Shown here one piece after another: positions 12,059 to 25,689 of a stretch of DNA of 64,000 bases. Location: NCBI RefSeq assembly GCF_047511655.1, contig NC_133394.1, positions 61,412,501 to 61,476,500 of the forward strand, written 5' to 3'. The stretch comes from Castor canadensis. Taxonomy: Eukaryota > Chordata > Mammalia > Rodentia > Castoridae. The notes below the pieces were generated by a model. It worked only from the letters and a program-made list of their open reading frames with translations, did not search any database and was not told the origin of the DNA. The position numbers were made by a program, and so were the translations under genes. Position 1 is the first letter of the stretch. Each line of letters starts with the position of its first letter.

Positions 12059-14195
12059 GAAACAGTAACAAAAACTTAGGCAGCAGTTGTCAGGTCAATT
12101 TGTGTCAGCATTGTCACATCCCTCATATTTTTGCCACATCTTTTCTTTTGGGGTACACTGTCCTTCACTTGATGCAGTGAAATTTGAAATGCTGCATTTC
12201 AATGGCATTCCAGTTCCTTCATTAGTCTTTACTTAACTGTCTTATTAACTGACCCTGCTGTCTACTGCACATGGAATTAAACTTTTTTGCTTCATCCCCA
12301 CTCCACCTACTGGGTTTGGAAGCTATGTCTCAGGGAATAAAGGTAGCAGGTATAGGTGGTTTCTTCTTTTGTCTCTGTTATTCTCTGAAGTTTGAAGCAG
12401 CCAGTTACAGAAGTACAGATGGAAGTAAACTACAACTCCTGGGCTTCCAGGGCTGCCATTTTCTGGACTCTTATGTTCAAGAACTTTGGAGAGGTACATG
12501 ACTTTGTGGTATCCCCTGTGGTTTTGGCATGGATCCACAGTTCAAGGCTTGAGATTACAACTATTCCTGCTTTGACTTGAGTTTTCTTTTCCAACATTTT
12601 ATTATTTCGTGACTTCAACTAGTCAAGTGTAACAGAAATGTCCTTATCATGACAGTTTGCCAGAGACACACTATTTTAATCAAGTAAGTGATTGAGAGAA
12701 ATATACTTATCTCCTAGAGTACTTGCAATAAAACAGAAATAAAGTTACTTTTAACTTCTATGGCTTTAAACCCTTTTGTGCATATCAACGGGACTCAACA
12801 GCAACAACATCACAAAAATGAATTTAATAAATCTAAGTGAATTATGATGCTCTCCTTTAAGGTCTAACTAATGGAAAATGCAAATGGCCACTTAAACTTT
12901 TACATTGTTTATCAAATATGTGATAAATATTTCCTGTTCCCTACAAAGTGCTCCCAAGGAAACATCTCTGGGGAACCATAGAAAATTATGATGATATTTT
13001 TCTCTTTCGTTTAAAGAATCTTTTGATACTTAATAGACTTAGCAGTATATTAAGAATAAATAGTTTCCCCAGAGCTGTTAGGGAAGTGAAAGTATGTTGG
13101 GTTTTAGAACTAGCAGTAAAACTGGTCATATTTAGGTCATAAATGGAAATGTCACTGTGTCCTGGAACTGTTTAGTTTGCATACTTATACTTTTAGTTAT
13201 TTGTGCCCTGTTTTATTTAAAAAGGATTTTAGGCAACTTATAAAAGTACAGAAAATAAAAATAAGTAAGTGAGGGAATTAAGGTAAGGAGGAAATATGGA
13301 AAAACTATGAATAAAGAAACAATGAAATGAAAGAATAGAGTGAACATTTACTGCACAATTCTGTGTAATTGGTAAATGTTGGCTGGTTTTTTTTGCTGAG
13401 AGCTTCCTAGCAGTCAATGTGAAGAGGCATAAAAGCTACCTGGTAGTCTTCTTGGTCACATTGTGGAAACTCATCAAGGAAACACTTCACAGAATTATGA
13501 GTACAAAGAATTAAAAACAAATATCATTTATGACCTCAGAGTGGTAAGCAAAGCTATCACAACCATGAGATAAGATCAGTTAGTTATGATACAAAAGATA
13601 TAGGGATAATTTGAGAGTTTAAATATGGTATATTTAATGTTAAATCTCATTTCTTTTCCAGAAAAACAATACAATACACTTAAAGAAGAAATCAATGAGC
13701 TGGAAATGTGAGAAATGACATACCATAGCAAAAAGTGATAAAAAAGAAAAATGTAACAGAAAAGTTTAGATGCGAATGACAGCATTAGAAGTTCCATTAG
13801 TCATCAAAAGGAATACTAGATACAGAAAATAGAGCAATTGGGGTGATATTTTGGGAGAGAAATTAACATATATTTCTTTAGCTAAATAATCTCCCAAATG
13901 CTGAGCAGCATGTGTTCAAAGCACACAAATGCACACACTCTTAGCTACATAGTAGACAAATATTAAAACATGTGGAAGGAAAAGTTCTAAAAACTTCTGT
14001 AAAGAAGACTATTTATAAAGAAAGAAGTCTCGTTGATGTGAGTCTGCCAAGAAGAAATGTCAGGTTCAAAAACACAGTGACTTCTTACCTTCAAAGTACT
14101 GAAAAAAATGACATTGGCTTTCTTGAATCAAGAATGCTTTTGCATTATGATTCTTTTTATTTAACAATGTCTCCTAAATAAATTTAAATATAAAA
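12059..14195. other. No recognised gene; AT-rich sequence
   Basis: About 2.1 kb of AT-rich, single-copy-looking DNA. The longest open frames (up to about 76 codons) overlap each other on both strands near 12270-12620 and carry no recognisable domain. No RNA gene seen. Confidence 0.4.
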
Positions 14196-14236
14196 GTTAT
14201 ATATATATGCATATATATGTACATATATATATACTC
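14196..14236. repeat. AT-rich simple repeat
   Basis: Imperfect (TA)n broken by GC and GT steps. Confidence 0.9.
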
Positions 14237-14559
14237 ATGTGGTTAAAATTTCTTTATACCATATTCCAAATACATATGTTTTTTGGTATCATTTTCCTTT
14301 GGCCGCCAAGTCTTTCAGATTTTTTGTATTGCAGGTCTGAAGATGATTATTTTTTCTTTTAAATGCCTAAAAAGTCTTTATTTCACCTTCACTTTTGAAA
14401 TATATTTTCGCTATGTGTAGCATAGGAGGCTGACAAGTCTTATTCTTCATTAATATTACATTTTTTTGCTATATTTTTTCAGTAAGTACCTGTATCTTTC
14501 TTTCCTCTGCATATAATATTCCCCAATTCTCTTTGCCTGCTTTTCAGAATTTCTTTTCT

Positions 14560-14800
14560 TTTGATTATTTTATTACATTAATTTGTTGTACTGGGGATAC
14601 ATTGTAACATTTGGAAAAGTGCTTACAACATATCTAAGTTAAATTTATCCCTCTATCATTTTACTTTACCCCCCCCCCAATTCTTAAAATAGTTTCAACA
14701 GGTCTCACTTTCCATTTTCATACATAAGTACACAATATTTCCAATAATATATTCATCCTCTTTCACCCTTTCCTTATATCCTCCCTTAGACCAAGATTTA
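14560..14800 (-). mobile_element. LINE-1 3'-UTR stub, minus strand
   Basis: Shares ordered blocks with the stubs at 19736 and 35228: TTTGTTGTACTGGGGATACA, a poorly conserved C-rich part, then AGTTTCAACAGGTCTCA and TTTTCATACATAAGTA. These are the reversed L1 3' UTR of an older family. No ORF2 sequence is attached, so it is strongly 5'-truncated. Confidence 0.65.
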
Positions 14801-14965
14801 AAAGTAGCCCAATTACTTAGCAAATGTGAGAGTGAGATAAAGATATTTTTGGTCATAGAAGTATTAGGTCTCCAAAGTAATGGCATACTCAAATAGTACA
14901 ATTTTAGTAGGGATTGCTTACAAAATTTATAGTCATACTTTCTGATTTTAAAATTTTTGAATATT

Positions 14966-15095
14966 TAAGAATATATATATTCTTGAATATATATATTTTA
15001 TATATATCTTAAGTCTCTCTCTCCCCATCTGCCTGTCTATCTATCTATCTATCATCTATCTGTCTATCTATCTATCCATCCATCTACTTATCAAT
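14966..15095. repeat. (TA)n followed by (TCTA)n/(TCCA)n microsatellite
   Basis: AT dinucleotides near 14966-15008, a CT-rich bridge, then TCTA tetranucleotides at about 15033-15095 with CATC and CCA variants. Confidence 0.95.
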
Positions 15096-17609
15096 GTCTT
15101 TGCTCATGACTAGAAGGTGGTGACTTCAGGACCCTTATGATGACCCCCTCCTAGGGCAGGGAACATAGTGGTGAGGGTGGAGCAAAGGAAGATACAAATG
15201 TAGAGACTGATGCAATCAAAGATGAAACTTGGAAGTTAGAAAAGAGAAGTTAAAGGGAACAATTAATAGATATCAAATACTAAGTGCAAGGGTATTTTAA
15301 AAGAAAATGATCAGGAAAAGAAAGAAATACTTAAAGGTTTACTAAAGTACAGATAAAAACAATTGTTTTAATATAAATCAAAATAAAAGATGTTGCTAAG
15401 ATAATACCAAGTAAACAATCTTGAACTATGGAAAATAAAACAAAAAAAGAAATCTTTAATTTTTTCCATATAATTATTATTATATTCAAGAAGGGAAGGA
15501 GGGAAAAAGAAAGGAAGGACAGACAAATAGACGTCTGTAGATAAGTTGTCTTCATTAGGAAAAGTGGGGTATCTATCCTGTTAGCTTTACAGGTTGGCAG
15601 ACTCCAAAGTGATGCCCTTTATTTCAAACCTGCAGGCAAGTTTCTGTGGGCACAATCTTGGGTCTGTACTTAGAATTCCAGGGATAATGGGCTTTATTTC
15701 AAACAGGTGGTAAGCATGGTGGTCCTGGGTGGACCATTTAGCTCTTAATATCACCTCTAAACCTTTTCACATGTCTAGAGAACCAGAGTATTGAGACAAA
15801 TTGGAGATCACAAATACAGACAGAATGGAAAAGCTGTTCCATAATCCAAAGTAGACTGTCAACATCACTGAATGTAATAGGTAATATTTTAGCTGGAGTT
15901 GTCTCTAAATTCTAGAGCAACCTGATTTGGATTTCTCTCTTTAAAAATGGTTCAACATTTTCTTCATATGGACCAAAATGGGGAAAGAAAAGAGGAAAAG
16001 AATGAAAAAAAAAGACAGTGGAGAAAAGAAAGGAAATACTAGGAAATACTACTTTAACACTTGTACTAATCAATATACATGTGTGTAGGTAGTAGATGAT
16101 ACTTTTCCTTTACTGACATTTCTGTGTGGAGACAACATTGTCAGGGGTGCAATTATAGTTGTTGTGCAAAGTTCAGTCACCTGGAACCCCTGCTATGCTT
16201 ATTCCACTGAGTCTCTGCTTTGTCTTCCTTAGAACTGCACAAAATATCATATGAGAGAATATGGCACAAAAACAACTCAATATGCACTTGAATGCCATAA
16301 AACTCTAGAAAAACTTTCAGTTAAATTTGTCACAAGCTGGGCAAACCTCACTGAATTGCGAAATGACACTTGGTCTCTGGTGCGATCACACATGTGAGTC
16401 CAATACCAGGTGTGCTCATGCTTTGTGGTCCTTTGTACTTCTGGCCACAAATACTATGCCATCCAGTTTCCCACAGCTTTCCCTACTATTAATGGAGTGG
16501 GAAATGAACTATGCTGTTTTAACTTCCCCTGGGCCTTAAGTGAAGTTAGACTATGATTAGGCAAATAGCAACAGGAAACAATGAGAACCAAATGGCAAAT
16601 TCTCACAAATCTTTCTTTAACTCAGCTATGGCATGCAGTGCCCTGCAGCTAATAATAATAACAAAGAAATAAATGAAGACTTGCAACCCTGCTGCTCTTT
16701 ACTCTGTCCTCTGTCTACACCCCATTTTTGAGTCCCTGGGAGAGAGGTGGCTGGCTGTCAGTGCTAATCCTATCTAGTTGGTGAAAACATAGAAATTAAC
16801 TTAAGCTCATATACCTCACTGTGAGTTCCTTAGGGCAGGGATTGGATCCCATGGGTGCTGTGACTCTTCAGACACAGAGCAAGGCTGAACTTATGTTAGT
16901 TGCCCAAGGAACAGCATTAGGCTGCCTCCATATGTTTCTATCAAATATGTACAGTTCTGCTAAGTCCTACCATGAAGTAGACTTAAAAAAAATGGTGTTA
17001 TAAACACACAACTCTGGACCTTCCACAATACATGTAGTTCTTTCATTATTCTCTCCTCTCCAGTTCTTCCATGTTGAGTTTTGAGGGGACAATGAAATAT
17101 CTTGATTTTCAAGTACTGCAAGAAAACAGAAAGATTTGTACGAGAAACAATTATGGCACTATAAAGTATCTAATCAGAACATTTTATTTTTCTTACTTTA
17201 TCTTTAATATTTTTGTTTTTGGAATTAATGAACAAAACAATTTTAATAGTATTAACGGTCCATGGGAGGCAATGAAATATAGCGAGGAAAAAAGCCAGGA
17301 ATCATTCACAGTCAACCAGTATTTATTGAATTCTATTACATGTCAGGTTGTGCTTAGCTTTGGCAGTACTGAAGTGAATAAAATAAAGTTAGCCTTGGCC
17401 TTCATAGAGTAGATAATTTAGAGGAGGAGATGGGCAAAAATGTCAACCCATCAAGAACCAAGGAATACATAAGTAGACAAATATCTTAATTTCTTAGAGG
17501 GAAGAAAACAAGGTGCTGAAGGTTAGAGAGTAGGGTAAGGGTTGCAGAGGGAAAGATGGGAGGAAACAATCCCTAGGTAATGCAAATAAGACCAAAGTGA
17601 GGCACAAAA
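15096..17609. other. No recognised gene
   Basis: About 2.5 kb without a nameable element. A short part at about 17310-17415 (AGTATTTATTGAATTCTATT) resembles ancient MIR/L2-type text. The 113-codon plus-strand frame at 17071-17412 runs into it and lacks a recognisable domain, so I do not call it a gene. Confidence 0.4.
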
Positions 17610-17835
17610 TGGACATGGGGGTACATGTTTGCAATCCCAGTTACTCAGGAGGCAGAGGAAGGAGGATCACAAGTTCAAGGTCAGCATAGGCAAAGTTAGT
17701 GAGACCCTACCTCAAAACCAAAATACAAATAAAAAGGCTGGAGGCATGGCTCAAGAAGTGGTACAGCATTTGCCTAGAATGCACAAGGACCTGGGTTCAG
17801 TGCCAGTACTGAAAAATAAGGAAGAAAAAGAAGGG
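17610..17835 (+). mobile_element. Dimeric SINE, B1-like then ID-like, plus strand
   Basis: The left monomer is B1-like: TGTTTGCAATCCCAGTTACT, CAGGAGGCAGAGGAAGGAGG and GAGACCCTACCTCAAAA, with a short A-rich linker at about 17710-17735. The right monomer is ID-like, with A box ATGGCTCAAGAAGTGG and B box GGGTTCAGTGCC (about 17793-17804), then an A-rich tail. The order is the same as in the other dimers of this window, so this is a fixed family structure and not a chance junction. Confidence 0.88.
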
Positions 17836-19735
17836 AAGTCCAGACCCTGGAGATGACTGCTCCAGACCAATGTTTCACAGAAGCAAAAACTTTAAGGTGG
17901 GAAAGAATTTGCAGGGTAGATTTAGGATTGAATATAAACATGGTCACTTAAGAGCACAGCAGGCACATTCTTTTACCTTGGACTCTTACTTTCACATTTG
18001 TAAAATCAAGATATTGCCTATGTTGAAAACTGAGGCAAACTTTAAAGCTCTCTGTGGCAAAGTGCCCAAGACTGCAGGCCTTCATAAAATGATGTTTCCC
18101 TTTTCTGACAACATTTTATAACTTTTTAAATGAATCCCTTACAAAAGTCAAACAATAAAAGCAACAAGAAAATATCAACACTTTCCAAGTATAAGTGTCA
18201 CTTCATTCCATGTAGCACTTACTATTAAAAAGATAGAAAAAAAAGAAAAGGAAAAACTGATAGAAGGGTTCAGCTGGACCCTAACAACTGTGAAGGTCAC
18301 AGATTACCATACATATTTTCTAAATCCAAGTGTATTTCAGTGACTGCAAAAAATCAAGATTGAAATGTAACAGATTGAATTGTTTACTTGGTGAATTTTA
18401 AGCAATTGATTAGTATGTATTTAATTGGCTTTTCAGCCTGAATTAATTTAATCTTTTGTACATTAAACAAACTCATAAAAGACTTCGCAATGCAGTAGAA
18501 TTGCCACCAAGGTTATGTTACTATCTATAGACATTTTGCATTTTAGAAGCCCTACAAAAACATGTTCCTGTTTATATGACCTTTCATGAATTGAAATTCC
18601 AGTTGAGTTTTGTAACCAATTGTAATGCTTGTTTTCTCAGGAAGCAAGTTACCTTCCCTTTCTTGGAGCAAGAACACTTGATTCATTAAACAATTAGAGC
18701 AAGTTAAGTCCTGAGAAAACCCAGTTCACCCAAATGTTTTCCTCTATGCCCAAAAACACAGCCATAAAATGATAAATAATAAGGTATTCTCAGGGATTGG
18801 CATTCATATAACCTCTGTTTTCTGCCGCAGAATAAGTGGGTGTATCTGAGCACCATTTAGAACACACACACACACACACCCTCCCTCAGTTGGCACCAAC
18901 TAGAACCCATGTGGTGGGCTTCCTTAATTGCATAAACACTTGAGGTGGAAAGTCGGGTCTGGATTCACAGTGACCTAGATTTCTGGGATGTGGAAAAGAT
19001 ATGCTTTTTCCTAGGAACTATCTGCTCTGTCTTGAATGTGAACTGTAGGTAGCTGCTTTGTCCTGCAGATGCTACTGAGATCTCTGGTTAGCCACATTGA
19101 AGTGGTTTGAAAGAGCCAGTGAGGAATATGTCATCTTCCATATAACTTTGTAGAGAGGAGGAAAGAATGGTTAGGTGCTAAAACTAGAAGTTTGCTTAAT
19201 GGGAGAGAATGGAAATCCAGTAGAAACCCACATTGTGATTAATAGCTGCAGACAAGATTTGTCTGAAAGTATTTTCAGTGTTCTCACTGAGGCTTCTGCA
19301 AGGCCCCACATCAGGTGGATGATGTGTCTTCTCATGGTCCCCACTGGCTCTGACTTCCTGTTTCTACTCAGTACACTAGAGCACAGTGCTGCTGAGTTTG
19401 CTCCAATTTCTCTCTACACTGTCAAATACAGAACATGCTAGGCTTGCCTGCTGGAAAATGGACCCCATGGATTGTAGTGCAATCCACGTTACCTCAGCCT
19501 AGGTAACCAAAGTATTTCTGCATTGGTGTACAGCCAGACCACACCAGGAAACCTTGAGCAAGCCTAGCTAAGTCCACCAGTACTGCCTGATGGGCCCAGA
19601 TATGTAAGCAATAGACACTCATCATTTGTCACTGAGATTTTGTGATTGTCATCTCACATCATACTTTGACGATAGATAAGGCACACCATCCTGAAGGGAA
19701 CTTTTGCTCTCTTGAATTTATCTGCCTTTTTATTC
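17836..19735. other. No recognised gene
   Basis: About 1.9 kb of single-copy-looking sequence. Contains a short (AC)n at about 18863-18880. Open frames are at most about 88 codons and have no motif. Confidence 0.4.
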
Positions 19736-20140
19736 TTTTTTCTTCACTATTAGCATATTATTGTTGTACATGGAGTTATGTAAGTGCTTACAACATATAT
19801 TAACTTCATTTATCCCTTCCATTTTTCTCTTTTATTCCTCCTTTCCTCCTCCCTTCTTAGAAGAAATTCAATAGATTTCATTGCTCTATTTTCATACATT
19901 AATACAAAATACTTCCATCACATTTGTATTCCTTCACCCTTTCCTTATGCCTTCACTCCTTCCACTGGTACCCATCTCCAGACTGGAACTGTTTTAACTT
20001 CTTGTTCTTCAATATTTTAGAAAAAGATGTTTTTGTTAGTGTATGGGGTTTCATTGTGACATTTCTGAATATATATGTATTACACACCAAATTGATTTGT
20101 GCCCTTTTTCACTTTCTCTTGCCTTACCCATGTTTTTTCT
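19736..20140 (-). mobile_element. LINE-1 3'-UTR stub, minus strand
   Basis: Same block order as the 14560 stub: TTATTGTTGTACATGGAGTT, AAGTGCTTACAACATAT, a C/T-rich stretch, then TTCATACATTAATACAAAAT and CACCCTTTCCTTATGCCTTC. It extends further toward ORF2 than the other stubs but has no clear coding remnant. Confidence 0.65.
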
Positions 20141-21605
20141 AGCATGGTTTTAGCATGTTTCTTTGTTTTCCCACCTCTCAGCCATTTTTATTAAGATTAA
20201 TTTGTTAATGCTAAATAATAGCTTCTTCTGAAACTCTTTTTTACTCTTCTGATACTTTTTTTTTGTTTTTCTGTTTATTTAAATCAGAAGCAAATTGCTT
20301 GTGTGGTGGTCATCTGGAGAATTAGACAAGGGGACTCCTCCATAAAGTGTGAGTCATAGCAGGAGGTTCATCTGAAGATGTCCTAAATATCCTCCTAAGT
20401 TTGGATAGCAAGAGAATGGTAAAGGGGAGGGCATAGTCTGCAGAAAGTGAGAAGAAATTTGTCTGACTATGCTTTATTAGAAGGGAAAACATCATTAGTA
20501 GTATATCCCACATATGCCCTCCTGACATCCATTCCCAAACTACGGGGTATTATACTTTTAAAGATATATGTCCTATATCTTCAAAAAAATTGTACAACCC
20601 TGATGTAGGTTTTGTTTTTTATATTTTTTTATAAACATGATACGTTGCCCAGTGTGCCCTGAATAAATTAGGCCCTAGATCAATGTGTATTAATAATGGT
20701 GAAGAAAGTAAGAGGCTAAAGGAAGAAGAGAGGTTATATAAAAAGTCTAATTAGTTTTCAACTATCAAATTTTTATATTAAGCTGGAAAGATATAGTCTA
20801 GATGTAAAAGGAATGAATTTGAGTAAAATTCCTGTAAACCATCCTTCTTAGAAAGTAAACATAAATGTGGAATGTACAAGTCAAAATGACTATCAGATTA
20901 CAAACCAGAGACTTTGAAACTACCAAAGTCAAGAAGTACAGATTCAACAACCTACTTATCATTAAGTCACTGAAGAATATAATCTATTGAAATAAGCAGT
21001 AGTTCCATATGCCTAAGACAGAAAACTTGTTGGAAGGCAGCTGTTGACATGAAAATCATTTCTTAATATTAAATTCACTTTTAATAACTCTGACAGAATA
21101 TAACATAAAAAACAGTAAATGTTGTAACAACATATGTGAAAATATCAAGTCTGAAATTCACTTTATTTAGAACACTCATTCTTTGCCTTGGACTGGAAAT
21201 TTCCACTGACTGCTACCTACATTCATCAGGAATTTACACAATTTCTTTAGGCTCAGAATAAAATTTAGCTATACATTCAAAGAATCTTTTAAAAATACCT
21301 TAATGTTTTCTTAATACAAAAGGAATGTATACTTACAATGGTGCATAATGGTGTATACTTACATAATAGTATAAATGGTATATTTTAAATTCTCAGCACC
21401 TGTACACAAAAGTTTGATGTTTGACATTTTATATGGCTACCATAATACCTGAGAATATATGGCCCTTGAAATCATGACAAAAGAAATTTTTTGAGCATGT
21501 AAATGGCTGTTGAGAAGTGCATTTTAGCATAAAGACAAGGAAAAGGAACACACTATCTCCTCTAAACTCTCAACCTTGTAATTTTACCTTCTTGTTTATG
21601 TTTCT
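20141..21605. other. No recognised gene
   Basis: About 1.5 kb of AT-rich sequence with no repeat or coding evidence that I can support. Confidence 0.4.
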
Positions 21606-22115
21606 TGCAATACCAAGAATGGAAGCTCAAACATGGCTGCATCTTTGTTGCTACTCTTCCCACTGAGAGGTGGAGTCTAGTTCCTCTTTTTTGACATCTG
21701 GCCTGGCTTCAGAGACTTGATTAACTAATGGAACATGGTGGGAGAGACTTTCTGGGACTTGTGAGACTTTCTAGCCTTGTGTCTTTTATCTGGACCTGCC
21801 AGAATGTCTGAGCTGTCCCATAAGAACTCTGACTAACCTGAGCCTCTCCTGCTGGAGGTTGCAGTCTACAGTTTCCAGTGAGTCCCATCTTCAAGCTTCC
21901 ATAATGCAGTGCTGTACATGTGAATGAAGCTGTCTTGCACTTTCCAAAGCAATCCATTTGCCAGCAGACTACCAATGAGTAGCTACAGTCCGTGCTGTGA
22001 GAAACAGAGTAACCCAGCTAAATTCTTGGTCCACAAAACAGATGACTGTATGAAAATGATTGTTTTGTTAACACTGTGTTTTGGAAAACAGCATCGATGA
22101 TCTTTTCCTTAACAG
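21606..22115 (+). mobile_element. MaLR-type solo LTR (MLT1-like), plus strand
   Basis: Ordered text matches the MLT1 class of mammalian apparent LTR-retrotransposons as I know it: CATGGCTGCATCTTTGTTGC near 21632, GAGAGGTGGAGTCTAGTTCC near 21664, AACCCAGCTAAATTC near 22011, and the 3' part TGATTGTTTTGTTAACACTG near 22057. Old and diverged. No internal region is attached. Exact ends uncertain. Confidence 0.65.
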
Positions 22116-24029
22116 CAAATAATCCAAATGCTTAGTTACTTAAAGCAATCACAAGTAACACTATCTTTCCAGGATTTTATGGACAGGAAGCTGAACAGGG
22201 AACAGTAGGACTGGTTTGTGTCTGTTCCACAATATCCTGAGCCTCAGCTGCTAACACTTGAAGTTGAAGTTGAAGTTGATGGCTTCAGGCTTCAATCATA
22301 TGGAGATATTTTTGCTTTCATGTTAAGGCGTCGATGCTGGACTACTGGCTGGAGTGAAGACCTACACATATAGTCTTCTATGTGGTCTTTCCACATGGAC
22401 TAATTTGAGTTTTCTCAGAGTCTCATGCCAAATTCCAAGACAGTGAATGTCATACTTCCTTTTATGACTTACTGGAGAAAATGTCAACATTACATTGTAT
22501 TGAGAGCATACTGGGTGGGCAGAGGGTTAAGACATCTTAGCAAATACACACCAACACAGGTGTTTTACTTATGCATGACTGCATAGCCAGGATGCCAACT
22601 CAGGTTGCAAAAGCAACAAGCAATTTTTAGGGGTATGAGTTTCATGAGGACAGAGAGTTCTCTCTTTCATTTCTTTTCTTTCCATTTTTGAGTCTCAAGA
22701 GCTAGACTAGTGACTGGAACATAGTTATTATAAATAAATATTTATGGAATTGTTAAATGAGTAAACAGTAAGGGCTGTAACATTCCAGGACATAAAACTC
22801 AGTCCATATGTGATTTTACAGCACTCTTCCTGCTTGGTAGCAACCTGAAAAGAAATTTTTTTAAATGCCTGTTTAAATTGAAATGGCAGCCTTCCAGGGT
22901 AACAGGAACTAGAAAACTAATCAAAACCAGTAAACTCTTAGAGAATGTTAGTTTGCATCACAAGACTAGCTTCTGAATTTCCTCCCTTAGGTGCATTTCA
23001 AAGGCAGAATTCTAGATGACTGTACTGCAGGGACAAGAAGAAGAGGGTGCCCAGAGGTACTAATATTTGCCAAATATCTAGGTTTTCCTTGTTGTGATAG
23101 GCTCTTTTTGGCTCAAAGTCATTCCCTTCCTCTCAGTTAATGAGGTTTGAGAAATATCAGTTCTGTTGTCAGAAAACACATGAAGGCAGAAGGGAAAATA
23201 GGGCGAACTCGAAAATTGGAGTCCAAGCATTAATAAAGCAAAGGTTAAGAAAAATTAGAAAAGGTCCATGTTCTATATTCCTTTAAGAATATAGCACGAA
23301 CATGGATGAAAACAAAGGGGAACAAAAAGTCTCATCGTTAAGTAATTCAGAAATGTTCTCCAGGAACACACTGGTTAGGAATGGGGTTGATGAAACTATC
23401 ATTTATTGAACACCAACTAGGCCCATGTTGGTGCTTTCATTGCAGAAACTGTGGAAGAAAATGAATGTCTGCCAGTTTTTGTTGGTAGACTTGAAGTAAT
23501 TTGTTACACAGCAATGCATAACTGATGCCCACACTACTCTAACTCAACCTTCTCTCTCATCTGCTTTTAAATATTTGTTAGTTTGACATTAATATTTTAA
23601 CATTTTCAAAACTTATAACCTTGGATTTAGTATTGTTGTCATAATATCCACATTCTAAACCTTAGTTTTGTATTTCACTGGAAATATAGAAATTTCAGAG
23701 CTTGTGAGTTTTTTTTTTCTCCTTCTGAGTACTTAAATTTTGAATTGCATTGATTTGACTGGGTTTCATGATGTAATTCTTTTGAAAAATAGGTTTATAT
23801 GTATTCTAGTCCCAGTTGTGCCATAGCTTGAAGCCAATGTAATATTTTCTAACTTGCTTATGGATTCTTCTGTTTGGACATTCCTAATTTCTTTTTTATG
23901 AATGAAATCTAGTAACTTCACAAGACATATCATTCTTTATTAGTTTTCCTTGGATATAATGTCTCCATTTTGTCTCTAATTGTCCTGGTCCATAGGTTCA
24001 GTTTCCTCTTCAGGAATTCAAGGATGCCA
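22116..24029. other. No recognised gene
   Basis: About 1.9 kb. Contains a four-unit hexamer (TGAAGT)n near 22258-22280 and, at about 23495-23530 (TAATTTGTTACACAGCAATG), a small piece resembling the 3' end of an MLT1-type LTR. Nothing else recognised. Confidence 0.4.
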
Positions 24030-24190
24030 AAATCAGCTCATGTTCAAGGCAGTATAGGAGAATGGGGAGCATGGCCTATGGAGTCAGTCTGCTGTGTTCA
24101 AACCATTGACTGGCTTTTATCTTGTGTAAACATTTTTACCATTTGTGTGTATCAGTGTTTCACACTAAAAAGGAAGATAACAGTATTGCC
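24030..24190 (+). mobile_element. MIR-like ancient SINE remnant
   Basis: GGAGTCAGTCTGCTGTGTTC (about 24079-24098) and the later AAGGAAGATAACAGTATTGC follow the order of the MIR consensus. Strongly diverged, with approximate ends. Confidence 0.5.
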
Positions 24191-24507
24191 TATCTTTTGC
24201 ATATTTTGTAATGATTAAACAATTAATGCATATGTGGCATTTTTAACAACAATAAACACAGGTTTCTTTCTGTTTACTCTGGTAGACACTGAGCATTTAT
24301 GTCATAAATTTCTTTCATCAAATTTTGGATATTTCAAGTCATTTTTTTGTATAAGTAATTTTCATTTTCTATTTTTATCCTCCTCTTCTGGGATCCACAT
24401 ATGTTATATAACATACATTAAAATATATATGTTAGAAAAGTTGATATTTAATATATCCCTGGTCTTTGTTCTCATTTTTTATTACCTTTCCTCTTTGTTC
24501 TTCTTTT

Positions 24508-24597
24508 TTTTTGTAGCAGGCCTCAAACTGTGATCCTCCTACATCTGCCTTCCATGTGGCTGTGATTACAGGTACGTATATCCACACCTGGCTTTTT
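24508..24597 (-). mobile_element. B1-like SINE fragment, minus strand
   Basis: Poly-T, then reversed B1 text: GCCTCAAACTGTGATCCTCC and GTGGCTGTGATTACAGG. Only the 7SL-like part is present. Confidence 0.8.
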
Positions 24598-25176
24598 TTT
24601 GAGATGAGAGAATTACTTATTTTAACCAATTACTATTGGTTAAAATTTAATCTAATTACTCCTTCTTCTATTATTGAATTTTTCTGTACTTGGGCTATTA
24701 AGTTCCTCCTGTAAAATTTATAGTTAACATATTGTGTATTATAGTTCTAAACTTTTAGTTTTTAATTTCTATACCTTTACTGAGATTTCCTGTTTCTTAA
24801 TTTATCACAAACATATTTTGCTTTACTTTATTAAGAATAATTATTAAAACTACTTAAAAATCTTGCCTGCTTCTTCCAAGATCCATTTCATCTTGGAGTT
24901 GATCTTGTTTTATTTTCTTTCCTGTTGAAATGTTTTCCACCTCCTATGTTTTGTATGTTTATCACTTTTGGATTATATTCTGGATTATTTGATGAGTTAG
25001 TTATAGAGACTCTAGATTCTGTTATTTTTAATAATAAGTTTTGCTCTTTTGTTTTATTTACCTGTTTGCTTGATTAGACTTGGCATATACACTCTTTTTA
25101 GTGAAATCACAGTATCCATTTTTAAAAAACTTTTCATTGCTTCCTTTGAATCTGTACACATATGCATGGGTTCAGA
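24598..25176. other. No recognised gene
   Basis: AT-rich sequence without coding or repeat evidence. Confidence 0.4.
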
Positions 25177-25546
25177 GATGTTACTGTCTGAATGTGTCCC
25201 CCAAATTCAGGTGTTAGAAACTTAATGCCCAAATGCAGCACTGTTGGGAGGTGGGACCTTATGGGAGGTGTTTATGGCACAAGGACTCTGTCAGCATGAA
25301 TGGATTAATGCTGTTGTGTAAGGGGCTTGTTATTTGGTTCCCTCCTCTGCTCTTTGGCCATGTGAGAACATAGCATCTCTTCAATATGGAGGATGTGGTA
25401 TTTCAGGTACAATTGGAGGAGATGAGAGAGTGGGTGGGTTCCAACCTGCAGTGCCTTGATCTTAGACGTCCCAGCCTTCAGAATAATGAGAAATAAATTT
25501 CTAGCATGATATTTTGTTATGGCATTCCAAGCAGAATAAGATAGTG
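25177..25546 (+). mobile_element. MaLR-type solo LTR (MLT1/MST-like), plus strand
   Basis: Starts at about TGTTACTGTCTGAATGTGTC, continues with TTGGGAGGTGGGACCTTATG (about 25243) and TGCCTTGATCTTAGACGTCC (about 25452). It includes a polyadenylation signal in GAGAAATAAATTTCTAG (about 25489-25505) and ends near AGAATAAGATA. The order matches MaLR LTRs as I know them. No internal sequence, so probably a solo LTR. Confidence 0.8.
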
Positions 25547-25689
25547 GATATTTTTTAGCACAACCATCTTAAACTCATATTTTTTCCAATTTGATTTCTT
25601 TTGATAGAGTACCAAAACACACTGTAAAGAAAGTACTTTACTGTTCTCTGTCTTTGTAAATCTCCTTGTTGTAAACCCAAGCTTTAAAA

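Noticed and set aside
15033..15095. CRISPR-like or regulatory repeat array
   Set aside because: It is a plain tetranucleotide microsatellite in a mammalian genome.
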